Of a DNA stretch of 64,000 bases, positions 53,129 to 62,682 are shown piece by piece. The translations under genes were made by a program, and so were the position numbers. The notes beneath the pieces were generated by a model. That model ran no database searches, was not told the origin of the DNA, and worked only from the letters and a program-made list of their open reading frames with translations. Origin of the DNA: Vagococcus_D sp963518325 (GTDB taxonomy: Bacteria; Bacillota; Bacilli; Lactobacillales; Vagococcaceae); NCBI RefSeq assembly GCF_963518325.1, contig NZ_CAUQJB010000003.1, positions 124,001-188,000 of the forward strand. The letters are read 5' to 3'. The stretch's first letter is position 1, and the number at the start of each line of letters is the position of its first letter.

Positions 53129-53921
53129 ATTTTAAAGATAGCGCCATGTGGATAACTTGTTTAGGATCATGATGTTCAAGGAGATAGACCGTTGTGCCTT
53201 CTTGCCAAGTAAGGGTATTGGCAGCCATCTCGCCTTCTTTGTTGGAAACCCGTAAGTTAATTTGCCCGACATTTTGAGGGGCAGGCAAGCTGGCTGTTTC
53301 CAGTTGTTCCACCACTTCTTTTGCAAGAGGTACCGGGTCTTCACCGTCTAAATTAACGCCACGAACGGTTAAAGACCAGTTGCCTTCTTGCCAGCTTAAG
53401 AAAACCGAGCCAGCGCCAGCATCTTGATAACCTGTAATCGCGTGACCTAAGTCCACAGGCTGACCGGCCGTGTTAACTGGAACATAGTTAACAGCTTCTT
53501 TGGCTTCTACTTCGGTGCCGTAAGTTGTTTTAGTGAAGCGGGCGATAGGAGTTAGTTGATTTAAGTGTGTATCGTTCAATGGTATCGGCTGTTCTGTTGC
53601 GTAATAGTTGACAGCTATGGCATTATCTTGAGCGGTTGCGGCGCTTAGAAAATGACCGTCCTGAGCTGTCAGTATTTTTTGCGGTAAGGCCGTGGGAATC
53701 GTATCTGAGAGTCTCTTCAGAATTGCTTGAGCTTGTTCTTCCGGATCATTGGTTGGCTGTTCTTTTGTCGTGGGATAGTTGGATTCAGTGCTGCTAGCGC
53801 TATCGGCTATACTACTGGAAACCGTCGTTGCTGTCGTTTGGGGAGTCTCGTCTTTCTTAGGTTGACAGGCTGTCAAGATAAGGGAAGCAGTCAGAAGAAC
53901 GGCCCATTTGATCTTTTTCAT
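53127..53921 (-). CDS. Lipoprotein of unknown function
   Basis: The 264-residue protein has a lipoprotein signal peptide ending LILTAC (lipidated Cys19), a Ser/Thr/Pro-rich linker to about residue 65, and a folded region containing GNWSLTVRGVN and a repeat-like second half (NLRVSNKEGEMAANTLTWQEG). It is expected on the outer face of the membrane. No family is recognised with confidence. The ATG at 53921 follows GGAGGA; the longer frame to 53978 is not needed. Confidence 0.8.
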   Translation of the reverse strand: MKKIKWAVLLTASLILTACQPKKDETPQTTATTVSSSIADSASSTESNYPTTKEQPTNDPEEQAQAILKRLSDTIPTALPQKILTAQDGHFLSAATAQDNAIAVNYYATEQPIPLNDTHLNQLTPIARFTKTTYGTEVEAKEAVNYVPVNTAGQPVDLGHAITGYQDAGAGSVFLSWQEGNWSLTVRGVNLDGEDPVPLAKEVVEQLETASLPAPQNVGQINLRVSNKEGEMAANTLTWQEGTTVYLLEHHDPKQVIHMALSLK

Positions 53922-54069
53922 TGTGATTCCTCCTAATGTTAAACCTTGATTGGTATGAACGACAGAGAAAAATAACATTCTACTTTCACTTTTTCTCAGC
54001 TAACTCGTTAATATCATTGTATAACATAACGAAGATTACAGGAAATGATTGATTTGTTCCGATAGTGTA

Positions 54070-54106
54070 TAAAAAAAGCCCCGAAAAGCTGGGGAGCTTT
54101 CGGGGC
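54070..54106 (-). terminator. Terminator of the alpha-mannosidase operon
   Basis: GCCCCGAAAAGCT and AGCTTTCGGGGC form a GC-rich stem; the minus strand then reads TTTTTTT. It lies just after the stop at 54114. Confidence 0.93.
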
Positions 54107-54113
54107 AGACCGT

Positions 54114-56774
54114 TTATAGAGTTCTGATAAATGTTTGGAATTGATTGTGAGTTAGTTGGGTGATTGGCTTAGCTTGAGTGACTTCATCTAACCCAACAGC
54201 CACATCTTGTTGAGTGACAACACCAGCTAAATCGATTACCTGATTGATAAAAGGATTATAGATGCGATAAAGCAAGTTATCAGTCATTTCCGTTTTTTTG
54301 ATGGTGCTTAGAATAACATTAGCCTCTCCAAAATCAAGGAGTGAATAATGGGTCTTGAGCTTTTTGGATTCAGGCACATTCTTTTTAAAAATAGTGCGGC
54401 CATTTAAAAAGTCAGTTAATTCATATTGTTGAAGAGGGGTCAGATACTCTTTACTGGTTTTGGCGATAGTGACTTCGTCAAAAGTGGCGTCTTCGTATAT
54501 AACACCGATTTCAAACGTTAAAGGGCCTTGCAATTGAGCATCTGGGGTCTCAACAATTTTTTCGCCAGAAGCACGCCCTGGGCGGTAAACTAGGTTTTCT
54601 TTCCCCATATGACCAAAACTGCGGAACAAGGTTAATTGAATATCGCTAAAGGTTTCGCCAATAATTTCGTATTCACGGACACCTTCTGTCATAACCGCCA
54701 CCGTTGTAGTTTCATCCGTTAAAGCTACAAAGGATTGCATCGGGTTAATTGAAATTGGGGCTTCCGTCCACTTGTCTTTTTCCCAATAGTCCATGGCTGG
54801 GTGTCTTAAAGCAGAAGGTTCAACGCCAAATAATTTATCAGCGATTGAATTTTTTGCTCTAATCCCCGTTGGATTATGCAAGCACATGCGATGATCTTTC
54901 GCTCGATTGTCAATGGTCATGGAGACACGTACTAGTTTTTCGCCTTTGACCAGAGAAATTCGCTGAGTAACGGGTACCGTGACAGATTGGATGCCGGCTG
55001 CTCGTTCAGCTAAATTAGCAGGCAATGGTAACTCATAGGTTAGAATCAAGCAATCAACTAGCTGGTTAATTTCCACATTAATTGCGATGTTTTGGGCATC
55101 TGCACTAGAAATTAGCCAGTCCTTAAGAGGGGGACTGTAGTTGTAAGAATCACCATCATCACCGTTATCTATTAGGGTAAATTGTTGCTCATAGGTTTGT
55201 TGAGTCTCTTTATGGGTGACAGAAAAGCTATTGCTTTCCGCTTGATAACAAACATGGTAAAAGTCATTTTCAATTGAGTTAGTAGCATTAGTAGTGATCA
55301 GATGTTGCTGTTGTGGTTGCTCATTGGGTAATAAGTATAGTTGCGTATATCCCATGGCGGGCACCAAAGGAACCTCAATTTGTAAACGGGCGTAGTAAAC
55401 TTTATTGGGAATATAGTGGTCTCCCATTTCCTTCCGATATAAATGAGGGGTTAAGTAAGCAAATTGATTCAGTAGATAATCTGATTGATCTACCTTTGAT
55501 AGAATGCTATAAGTTAACTCTTTTCCATCTTCACCGACAATTTTAAATTCCCCATCAGGGATGTAGAGGTAAGTATCGAGAATGCTTCCTCGTTGATAGG
55601 GCAGCGTATTAAAAATGGTAAGGGCATATTTTTGTTGTTGGGCTATATTCATGGCAATTTCTCTCATATGTAAATCCAATAAATGAGTGACCATATCTTC
55701 CGCCAATTTATAACGAGCTTTAATGTCTTGATTGGTTTCATCACTATTACAGCCGCCGATACTGTCATGAGCGGCATTTTCAAACAGTAATTTCCAGATT
55801 TCTTCGATTTCTTTATGGGGATAACGATTGCCCAAAGAATGACTAATAGCTAGAAGGGGTTCGAGAACATTGGTCAGTTTATTTTCAATGCGATTATTGG
55901 CTTGTTTCAAATCCGCACGAGTGGAATAAATCGACTTATGAATCCGGCTGTTTTTTCCTTCGCTCATTTCCCCTGAAATTACAGGTAAATCCTTTGTAGC
56001 GTGTTTTAGATCGTTAAAAAATAGCTCCGGGTTGGAAAGTAAATACTCCCGAGTCGGGTCCTTCTGATTCATCTGGTCGACGACTTCCACCAGATTTCGT
56101 TGAACAGGAGATTGGTCACCGCCACATGGAAAATAAAGGGCTTGTGAGGTGGAACGTGCTTCTAAAGGCGTCATGACGCTGTCGATATAATCCGGCAAGG
56201 TCTCAGAATCCTGAGGCATGTTTAACCCGTAGTAGTAAGCAAAGTACATCTGATTGGCTAAGACTTGGGTACCGTCGGCGCCTTCCCAAATAAATTCCAG
56301 TTGGTCTAAGCGATCATCGGCAATTCCGCGCCAAAATAGAAAAGAATCAATGCCAAACTGTTGATAAATTTGCGGCATATTAGCACCCTGACCAAAGGCG
56401 TCAGGCACATAAGCCACGGTCATTGAGTGGCCTAGTTTTTGAGCCCCCTTAATCCCGTAATACAAATTTCTCACAATGGATTCCGGTGAAATGACTAATT
56501 GATCGGTTTGGGTGTACCAGGGACCGGTAAGCAATCGTTTTGTGCGAATCATTTCACTGATTTTAGCCTTATCATTTGGATAGTAACGCAAGTAATCTTC
56601 TACGAGAGAGGTCTGGCCATCAAGTAAATAAGAGGTGTAGCTAGGATTGGTACTTAAAACTTCCAAAATCTCTTGAACTTGGCGCATTAAATACACTTTT
56701 GAGCGTGAAGCAGTAAAGTACCATTCTTTATCCCAATGAGTATGAGGGACAATGTGAATTCTTTTTTTACTCAT
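54114..56774 (-). CDS. GH38 alpha-mannosidase, MngB (mannosylglycerate hydrolase)-like
   Basis: The 886-residue GH38 enzyme has the zinc-binding N-terminal HIVPHTHWDKEW (His11, His13, Asp15) and the nucleophile segment AYVPDAFGQ (Asp125), then SIGGCNSDETN and the long beta-sandwich C-terminal half. MngB-type members hydrolyse 2-O-(6-phospho-mannosyl)-glycerate after PTS uptake. Here it is in an operon with a fructose-family EIIBC and EIIA, two bases after EIIBC, which fits a phosphorylated alpha-mannoside as substrate. The exact mannoside is not proven. Confidence 0.88.
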   Translation of the reverse strand: MSKKRIHIVPHTHWDKEWYFTASRSKVYLMRQVQEILEVLSTNPSYTSYLLDGQTSLVEDYLRYYPNDKAKISEMIRTKRLLTGPWYTQTDQLVISPESIVRNLYYGIKGAQKLGHSMTVAYVPDAFGQGANMPQIYQQFGIDSFLFWRGIADDRLDQLEFIWEGADGTQVLANQMYFAYYYGLNMPQDSETLPDYIDSVMTPLEARSTSQALYFPCGGDQSPVQRNLVEVVDQMNQKDPTREYLLSNPELFFNDLKHATKDLPVISGEMSEGKNSRIHKSIYSTRADLKQANNRIENKLTNVLEPLLAISHSLGNRYPHKEIEEIWKLLFENAAHDSIGGCNSDETNQDIKARYKLAEDMVTHLLDLHMREIAMNIAQQQKYALTIFNTLPYQRGSILDTYLYIPDGEFKIVGEDGKELTYSILSKVDQSDYLLNQFAYLTPHLYRKEMGDHYIPNKVYYARLQIEVPLVPAMGYTQLYLLPNEQPQQQHLITTNATNSIENDFYHVCYQAESNSFSVTHKETQQTYEQQFTLIDNGDDGDSYNYSPPLKDWLISSADAQNIAINVEINQLVDCLILTYELPLPANLAERAAGIQSVTVPVTQRISLVKGEKLVRVSMTIDNRAKDHRMCLHNPTGIRAKNSIADKLFGVEPSALRHPAMDYWEKDKWTEAPISINPMQSFVALTDETTTVAVMTEGVREYEIIGETFSDIQLTLFRSFGHMGKENLVYRPGRASGEKIVETPDAQLQGPLTFEIGVIYEDATFDEVTIAKTSKEYLTPLQQYELTDFLNGRTIFKKNVPESKKLKTHYSLLDFGEANVILSTIKKTEMTDNLLYRIYNPFINQVIDLAGVVTQQDVAVGLDEVTQAKPITQLTHNQFQTFIRTL

Positions 56775-56776
56775 GA

Positions 56777-58174
56777 TTAGGCTTCTCCTTTGGTGAAGAC
56801 TTTTCCAAAGATTATCAGAAAGACATTAACCACAATCACGCCAATGAGAATAGTTAGTAAATAAAACAGGACATTGTTGGTTGCGCCTAATAAACCCGCG
56901 ACTGGTCCGCCATTTGGAATACTAACACTCACTTTAAGGAGCATGGCCACCGCTCCCGTAACAGCTGATCCAAGGACAATGCTGGGCATTACCACTTTGG
57001 GATTAGCAGCGGCGAAGGGAATGGCCCCTTCAGTAATGCCCAAGAGTCCCATTAGAAGAGCGGGAATCCCGGCTGATTTTTCTTCTTCAGAATACTTTTT
57101 ATTAATAAAGGTAGAAAGACCTAAGGCGAGAGGTGGCACACCAATGACGGCAGCGACGGCTCCCATGACCATGGTATTACCAGTTGTAATCGATGCGACG
57201 CCAAAGAGATAAGCGACTTTGTTCACTGGGCCACCCATATCAAGCCCTAACATGGTTCCCAGAATAGCTCCAAGTAAAATACTGGTTGAACTATTACCTG
57301 AGAGCGAAGCTAGCATGTTGTTGAGACTGTCCATTAACCAAGCAATGGGCGCACCGAGCACAAGCATCAGAGCAGCTGCGATGATGCCAGTTCCGAGAAT
57401 TGGGATGACCACAGTTGGCATAGCCGCCCGCAAATCCTTGGGGATTTTCCAAGAGTTCATCCATTTAACTAAATGACCGGCCATATAACCAACAAGAATC
57501 GCACCGAGGAAACCAGTTCCTGATTCTGTGCCTAAAATACTGGGAGTATTAGCGATTTGAGCCCCAATCATGGCAGGAGCCAAAGCGGCACGGCCTGAAA
57601 TAGCATAGGCGATATAACCAGCAAAGATTGGCAACATTAAATCAAAGCCAATGACCCCGATGTCACTGACACGTTGCCAGATGGAACCGGCGGGAATGAT
57701 TAAGCCTTCAGGTAAATTTTCACCACCAATGGCTGCGGCAATGGCGATTAATAAGCCACCAACGACAACAAAGGGGACCATATGAGAGACGCCATTCATC
57801 AATTGTTTCATCGGTGAGCCACTGCCCGATGCCGGTGCGGCAGTGCTGGTTGTCGTGTGATAGACGGTTGCAGTGGTATCGAGAGTTTCGATGAGTCCTT
57901 TTGCATTTTTTAAGACATCTGAAATCGGTACTTCCAATAACTTTTTGCCTGCAAAGCGTTCTTTGCCATCGATTGCCGCATCTGCGGCGATGATCACAAA
58001 ATCAGCTTCTTTGACATCCTCTGGGGTCAGTTCGTTTTCAACAAGAGCCGCCCCTTGTGTTTCAATTTTAACGTCATAACCTAATTGTTTCCCAACCGTT
58101 TCCAGTTTTTCCGCCGACATATAAGTGTGGGCTAAACCATTTGGACATTTTGTGACACCAATAATTTTTTTCAT
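56777..58174 (-). CDS. PTS EIIBC, fructose/mannosylglycerate family
   Basis: The 465-residue protein has an N-terminal EIIB domain (1-100) with phosphocysteine Cys10 in TKCPNGLAHTYM, a Ser/Thr/Ala-rich linker (about 103-120) and a membrane EIIC domain of about nine helices (MNGVSHMVPFVVVGG, LLGITEGAIPFAAANP). It imports and phosphorylates the sugar hydrolysed by the GH38 enzyme. It starts at ATG 58174 after GGAGG, 4 bp after EIIA. Confidence 0.92.
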   Translation of the reverse strand: MKKIIGVTKCPNGLAHTYMSAEKLETVGKQLGYDVKIETQGAALVENELTPEDVKEADFVIIAADAAIDGKERFAGKKLLEVPISDVLKNAKGLIETLDTTATVYHTTTSTAAPASGSGSPMKQLMNGVSHMVPFVVVGGLLIAIAAAIGGENLPEGLIIPAGSIWQRVSDIGVIGFDLMLPIFAGYIAYAISGRAALAPAMIGAQIANTPSILGTESGTGFLGAILVGYMAGHLVKWMNSWKIPKDLRAAMPTVVIPILGTGIIAAALMLVLGAPIAWLMDSLNNMLASLSGNSSTSILLGAILGTMLGLDMGGPVNKVAYLFGVASITTGNTMVMGAVAAVIGVPPLALGLSTFINKKYSEEEKSAGIPALLMGLLGITEGAIPFAAANPKVVMPSIVLGSAVTGAVAMLLKVSVSIPNGGPVAGLLGATNNVLFYLLTILIGVIVVNVFLIIFGKVFTKGEA

Positions 58175-58178
58175 GTGA

Positions 58179-58631
58179 TTAATCCTCCAATTTGCTGTTT
58201 AAGTAGTCTCTAATAGCGGCTTCTGTTGTCAATGAATTCAGTGTGTCAATAAATTCATCGTGCATCAGTAAACGAGCTAGCTTTGAAATCATTTTTAGAT
58301 GAAGATTGGTGTCGTCGGCCTCAGGCATCACCAATGCGATGGCTGTGGAAACAGGGGAGTCATCCATTGCTTGCCAGTCAATTGGCTGACTAAAGCGAAA
58401 GAATGCGACTAATCCTTCACCCTGTGTGATTTTAGTGTGAGGGATAGCAAAACCTGAACCAAAACCTGTGGTGGACAGTGCCTCCCGTTGTTCGAAACCG
58501 GCTGCCAATTCCGTTGCTGAGAGTCCAGAAATAGCACTGATTTTTTGACTGATAATGGGTAAAGCCTCTTCTTTATGGGAAGCATCTACCTCAATGTTTA
58601 AAAATACAAGTTCTTGTTTGATAAGGGTCAT
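58179..58631 (-). CDS. PTS EIIA, fructose family
   Basis: The 150-residue EIIA has the phosphorylated His in GFAIPHTKITQGE and the segment REALSTTGFGSGFA typical of fructose-type EIIA. It passes phosphate from HPr to the EIIBC encoded next. The ATG at 58631 follows GGAGG, 14 bp after the regulator gene. Confidence 0.92.
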   Translation of the reverse strand: MTLIKQELVFLNIEVDASHKEEALPIISQKISAISGLSATELAAGFEQREALSTTGFGSGFAIPHTKITQGEGLVAFFRFSQPIDWQAMDDSPVSTAIALVMPEADDTNLHLKMISKLARLLMHDEFIDTLNSLTTEAAIRDYLNSKLED

Positions 58632-58645
58632 CTAAATTCCTCCAG

Positions 58646-60412
58646 TTAGTTAGTAAACAAATTAAATAGTTGGTTCCTTAAATGAGATAAATCATTTTCT
58701 TCCTTCAGTTTGCAAAGTGAGATATAAAACATATTTTTAGCCACAACGCGATAAAAACTATTAAAAAAATGAGTATTGGCTTTCATCGTTTCTTCTGTAA
58801 TGGCTAACATAAAGACCCAGTCAACCTGTTCGGCTTCCCACTGCAAAGGGGTTTCCAGTTTTAAAATGGCTAAGCGATTTTGTTTCACATGACGAATATT
58901 TCCATGGGGAACTGCGACACCTTTAAGGGCAGTGGTCGAAAGTGACTCTCGTTCTAATACGCTTTCCAAGTAATCCTTATTAATCGCCTCTACTAGCTCA
59001 AGTTCTTGTGTTAATAATTCAATGACTTGAGTGACGGAACGAACGTCTTTTTTTTCAATAATCAGTGCCTGATCCATCATTGATTCGACTAAGTGGTCAT
59101 ACTTTTTACTTTTTATAAACCGATCGATGTCGTTTACGACACTTTCTGTTAAAACCAGTGGCAAGTAAATGACAGGTAAAGGGCAGTCTTCGATGTAAGA
59201 AAGGGATAATACCAAGTCAATGGGTTCTTCATAGTTTTTAAAAATAAACTCACTGTAAGAAGTGATATCAACTGTGTGAATGCTTTCAAATAGCTGTGAC
59301 AACTGATTATCAATCAGTTTGCCTGCTGTCAGTCCATAGGGCGTTAAGATAACCGTATTTAGGTTGGTCTTTTTTCTTTTTTTCTTTTCCAAAGAATTTT
59401 GAAAATGAATCGATAAATAAGTCAGATCATTGGTGTCAAATTTAACGGCGTACTTATCTGATAAATGCTGGGACGCAATGACTGCTGACTCATAACTGAG
59501 AGGATATTGTTTTTTCATATCCATAAACTCCAACGATTCGATTGGCCCAATTTGATCCCGATATTCTTTCCAAGTAAAATCGATATGGGTCATTAAGCCG
59601 CTGATTAAATCCTCGTCAACTGAAAAACTAGTTCCTAAAAACTGATCGATTGATGTTAGCATGTCTTTAACAATTTGGTAGGGAGCCCGATTGTCGTCTG
59701 CTTTAGAGGGAGGTATCAGTGAAACGATTTCAGCATGTTGTTCCTTAGCATCGATTTCGAGAGAGTTAAACACATTACTTAAAAATAATTTGGTGATGAA
59801 ATGGTCTTTTACCAGCTCATTCGTCTCTTTTAACTGAGCTTCAAGGGTTGCCTTTCTCACGGCAGATGACGTGATATAAGGGGTTAAATCAAATTGGTTT
59901 AAACAAAACCAGTGATATTCCTCTTCAAAATCATTGCCTTTGAAGTAAGGAGCCAGTATGCTAATAAAAACATCTTCTCTCATTTGGTGCTGATTAGTGA
60001 AATAATAACCATGACGTGAAGAATGGACTAAACCAGCAGAAAAATTGAGCAACTGTGTCGCGACACTGACAATTTTACTTTTACTGACGTAAAGCTCATC
60101 TGCGATCTCTTGAAGTGGGATGGTTTTATTTTTTAGCAACAAATATAATTGCATTTGAGAGGTTAAAGAGATTTCAATAAACGAGTCCATAATTTTAAGC
60201 AGTTTTAAAGCGGCGCTGTAATCATTAAATCCGATGTTACCCGTTTCTAGATAATGGATAGACACATGGTAATCTCTTATTTCTTGGTTGATATGCTCGA
60301 TATCACTCCGTAAAGTAGGTTTAGAAATAGTTAAGTAAAGACAAATATCACTGATAGTACAAGGGTTATTTTCAATTAGAAACTGAAAAAGTTCCTGTTG
60401 TCTTTTAATCAT
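58646..60412 (-). CDS. PRD/EIIA-containing PTS regulator (BglG/MtlR type)
   Basis: The 588-residue regulator has an N-terminal helix-turn-helix (CTISDICLYLTISKPTLRSDIEHI), a second one (IPLQEIADELYVSKSKIVSVATQLL), PRD domains in the middle with candidate His residues (MTHIDFTW and LSIHFQN), and a C-terminal EIIA-like domain with GVAVPHGNI. It probably activates the EIIA-EIIBC-GH38 operon that it heads, under control by phosphorylation. It starts at ATG 60412 after AAAGGAG. Confidence 0.88.
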   Translation of the reverse strand: MIKRQQELFQFLIENNPCTISDICLYLTISKPTLRSDIEHINQEIRDYHVSIHYLETGNIGFNDYSAALKLLKIMDSFIEISLTSQMQLYLLLKNKTIPLQEIADELYVSKSKIVSVATQLLNFSAGLVHSSRHGYYFTNQHQMREDVFISILAPYFKGNDFEEEYHWFCLNQFDLTPYITSSAVRKATLEAQLKETNELVKDHFITKLFLSNVFNSLEIDAKEQHAEIVSLIPPSKADDNRAPYQIVKDMLTSIDQFLGTSFSVDEDLISGLMTHIDFTWKEYRDQIGPIESLEFMDMKKQYPLSYESAVIASQHLSDKYAVKFDTNDLTYLSIHFQNSLEKKKRKKTNLNTVILTPYGLTAGKLIDNQLSQLFESIHTVDITSYSEFIFKNYEEPIDLVLSLSYIEDCPLPVIYLPLVLTESVVNDIDRFIKSKKYDHLVESMMDQALIIEKKDVRSVTQVIELLTQELELVEAINKDYLESVLERESLSTTALKGVAVPHGNIRHVKQNRLAILKLETPLQWEAEQVDWVFMLAITEETMKANTHFFNSFYRVVAKNMFYISLCKLKEENDLSHLRNQLFNLFTN

Positions 60413-60710
60413 AGCTGTTTACTCCTTTCATCTGATTTATCAGTTACGTTCATTCTATAAGATAGTGAGTGTCAGGGGTGATACATATTTTTTTCAGAAG
60501 AATAAAATAAAAAACAATGTGACCAGTTGGAGGGACCCTTTTATTTTACAATGAAAGAGAGAAGGAGGATGATTAAATACGGATATTGATAATTATCCAG
60601 ATAAGGCTGCTTAAAAAAAAGAATGGCCTTTCGGTCTCATAACTATTAAGATACAAGCCTAAATCAGATAGACTTTTAAAAATTGGGGTGTTACAATAGT
60701 TTTAAAAGGG
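60413..60710. other. Divergent intergenic region between PTS regulator and WxL locus
   Basis: About 300 bp, AT-rich, with no credible gene. A 12-codon frame near 60552 has its GGAGG inside the frame and is not supported. No clear operator palindrome was found. Confidence 0.4.
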
Positions 60711-62090
60711 GTGATAATCATACGGAAGAAAATAGGATGGTTACTGATAATCCTTTTGACTTTAATCATACCAGCCCATTCCTATGCTGAAGATAATCAA
60801 GCAGCTTATTTCGTAAAACCACTTTTAACTGAAAATCAACGAGAAGGTGTAACAGATTACTTTGATGTTCAATTAAAAGAGAATGATGAACAAAGACTGC
60901 AATTGGAAATTCATAACAACACAGCAGAGATCATGACGTTCGTAACAGTTGTGGAAAATGCTATTACAAATGATCATGGCGTCATTGAGTATCAGCATGA
61001 AGCAAAGAAATATGACGAGACACTTACCTATAAGCTGACGGATGTGGCAAAAGTAGTAGAATTGATTGAGGTTGAGGGTGGCGGTGTTGGAAAAGCTGAG
61101 ATTGCTGTGACGATGCCTGGAGAATCCTTTGAAGGAATTATTTTGGGAGGGATACGTGTCTCGGAAAAATTATCAGAGGAGAATCAGAAACAATCAGGGA
61201 TTAGTAACGTTTTTTCTTATGTGATTCCGATTAAACTTTGGCAAAATGAAACGGTTATCCCAAACAAGCTGAATTTCAAAGGGGTTAGCATTGGTCAGCA
61301 AAGTTTTGAGAATGTCATTAAAGCCCGTTTGCAAAATCCTCAAGCGGCCATTTTAAGAGATCTGACATTGGAAGCTAAGGTGTTCAAACAAAAGGGTGAT
61401 GTTGTGTATGAAGAAAAGCAAGAGTCGATGAAGTTGGCGCCGAACTCAAGCTTTGATTATGGGATTTCATTAGGAACCAATCAGTTCAAATCAGGTAAAT
61501 ATCGGCTAGAACTGACCGCTAAGGCTGAGAGGCTCAATGAGACCTGGAAGGAAGACTTTGAGATTAGCGGAAAAGAAGCCAAAGAACTTAATGATGAAAT
61601 GGTGTTTAAGAAGCAAACGAATTGGGGCATGTATGGTCTGGTAGCAGCATTTGTGGCGGCGGTGTTCGTTATAGGGTATTTGTTGTACCGGCAAAAGAAG
61701 TGGCAACAAAAGTCAAAAGACACAATGGAGACTAAAAAAATGAAAAAACGAAAACGGACAAAAAAACACTCACGAAACGTCTTAATTTTTTTATTAACTG
61801 TTTCAGGCTTGACTATGGGCTACCAAGTATCTGCAACTGAAGGCAATAATGGCGTGAGTGACGCAACGATTCTCATTAAGCCAAAAGAGTCAGGGACAGA
61901 GGAAACACAACCCTCACTGCCAAGCACAGGTAAGACCTCGACAGGTAAAACAGTTAGCACACCCAAAAAGATTTTACCTCAAACAGGTGAATCGACAAAC
62001 AAACAACTGGTATCACTAGGAAGTGTCATACTGTTATGTGCCACGGCCGTATTCATAAAAACAGAAAGAGGTAAAAAAGATGACAAGTAA
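60711..62090 (+). CDS. DUF916/DUF3324 WxL-locus protein fused in frame to an LPXTG protein
   Basis: The first about 340 residues form the standard membrane-anchored partner of WxL surface proteins: signal peptide, DUF916-like domain (YFVKPLLTENQREGVTDYFD, GIRVSEK), DUF3324-like domain, a transmembrane helix (about 309-330) and a basic tail. The frame then continues without a stop into a second signal peptide (about 357-376), VSDATILIKP, a Thr-rich linker and a sorting signal LPQTGE. These are usually separate genes. The only in-frame start, GTG 60711, abuts AAAAGGG; ATA at 60720 has better spacing and gives a clean signal peptide, so the start is unsure. Confidence 0.75.
   Translation: MIIIRKKIGWLLIILLTLIIPAHSYAEDNQAAYFVKPLLTENQREGVTDYFDVQLKENDEQRLQLEIHNNTAEIMTFVTVVENAITNDHGVIEYQHEAKKYDETLTYKLTDVAKVVELIEVEGGGVGKAEIAVTMPGESFEGIILGGIRVSEKLSEENQKQSGISNVFSYVIPIKLWQNETVIPNKLNFKGVSIGQQSFENVIKARLQNPQAAILRDLTLEAKVFKQKGDVVYEEKQESMKLAPNSSFDYGISLGTNQFKSGKYRLELTAKAERLNETWKEDFEISGKEAKELNDEMVFKKQTNWGMYGLVAAFVAAVFVIGYLLYRQKKWQQKSKDTMETKKMKKRKRTKKHSRNVLIFLLTVSGLTMGYQVSATEGNNGVSDATILIKPKESGTEETQPSLPSTGKTSTGKTVSTPKKILPQTGESTNKQLVSLGSVILLCATAVFIKTERGKKDDK
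61740..62090 (+). CDS. Possible separately started LPXTG cell-wall protein inside the fusion
   Basis: An in-frame ATG at 61740 follows TGGAGA by about 8 nt and would give a 116-residue protein with basic N-terminus, hydrophobic signal helix, GVSDATILIKP, Ser/Thr/Lys linker, LPQTGE, hydrophobic stretch and basic tail. That is the whole plan of the small LPXTG protein found in WxL loci. Either translation reinitiates here or the two genes have truly fused. Confidence 0.5.
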   Translation: MKKRKRTKKHSRNVLIFLLTVSGLTMGYQVSATEGNNGVSDATILIKPKESGTEETQPSLPSTGKTSTGKTVSTPKKILPQTGESTNKQLVSLGSVILLCATAVFIKTERGKKDDK

Positions 62091-62670
62091 AAAAATAATC
62101 ACAAGTTTAATGGTAGCAAGCGCAAGCGTGATGCTAGTTGCACCAATGGTCGTTAAAGCAGAATCAGGAACGTCTGATGCGTCAGTCTCAATCAAGGAAG
62201 GCACAACGCCAGGACCTTCAGGAGCGATTAGCTTTGTTGATGTGACAACCAGTGCCAAAATTAATTTTGCTGATACAACATTAACTGGCGCACTTCTGAC
62301 AGCTAATGAAAAAACAGCAGGGACAGCTAGAATAAAATTGACAGATACTCGCGAAAATTTAACAGCAGGTAAAGATGGTACCTATACGGTTCAAGTCAAA
62401 GATGTGACACCGACCACGACGGCTAATGGTTTCCTTAAAAATGGTCTGAGTTTAAAACTGGCAAGTGCTAATGTGTCAGGCAAGGGGACTCATACTCACA
62501 ATGCCCCAACTGTAGGCACAGGTAGTCAACTTGTATTTAGCGGAAAATATGAAACAGGGGTCAAAGAGAAAGAGGTTACTTTAAATCCAACCTTAACGAT
62601 TCCTGCGACATTAAATACAAGTGGCGAGTACTCAGCTAAACTTGAGTGGACGCTAACACCAGAAATTTAA
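62080..62670 (+). CDS. Small WxL-domain surface protein
   Basis: The 196-residue protein has a signal peptide cut after VVKA, then TSDASVSIKEG and a WxL domain covering most of the protein. The distal motif LEWTLTPEI is present; at the proximal position the expected Trp appears to be Tyr (GTYTVQV). WxL domains attach non-covalently to peptidoglycan. It overlaps the preceding gene by 11 nt; AGAGG lies upstream of the ATG. Confidence 0.87.
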   Translation: MTSKKIITSLMVASASVMLVAPMVVKAESGTSDASVSIKEGTTPGPSGAISFVDVTTSAKINFADTTLTGALLTANEKTAGTARIKLTDTRENLTAGKDGTYTVQVKDVTPTTTANGFLKNGLSLKLASANVSGKGTHTHNAPTVGTGSQLVFSGKYETGVKEKEVTLNPTLTIPATLNTSGEYSAKLEWTLTPEI

Positions 62671-62682
62671 GGGGAGAACATT

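Noticed and set aside
60545..60590. 12-codon frame before the WxL locus
   Set aside because: Its GGAGG lies inside the frame rather than ahead of it, and there is no upstream site.
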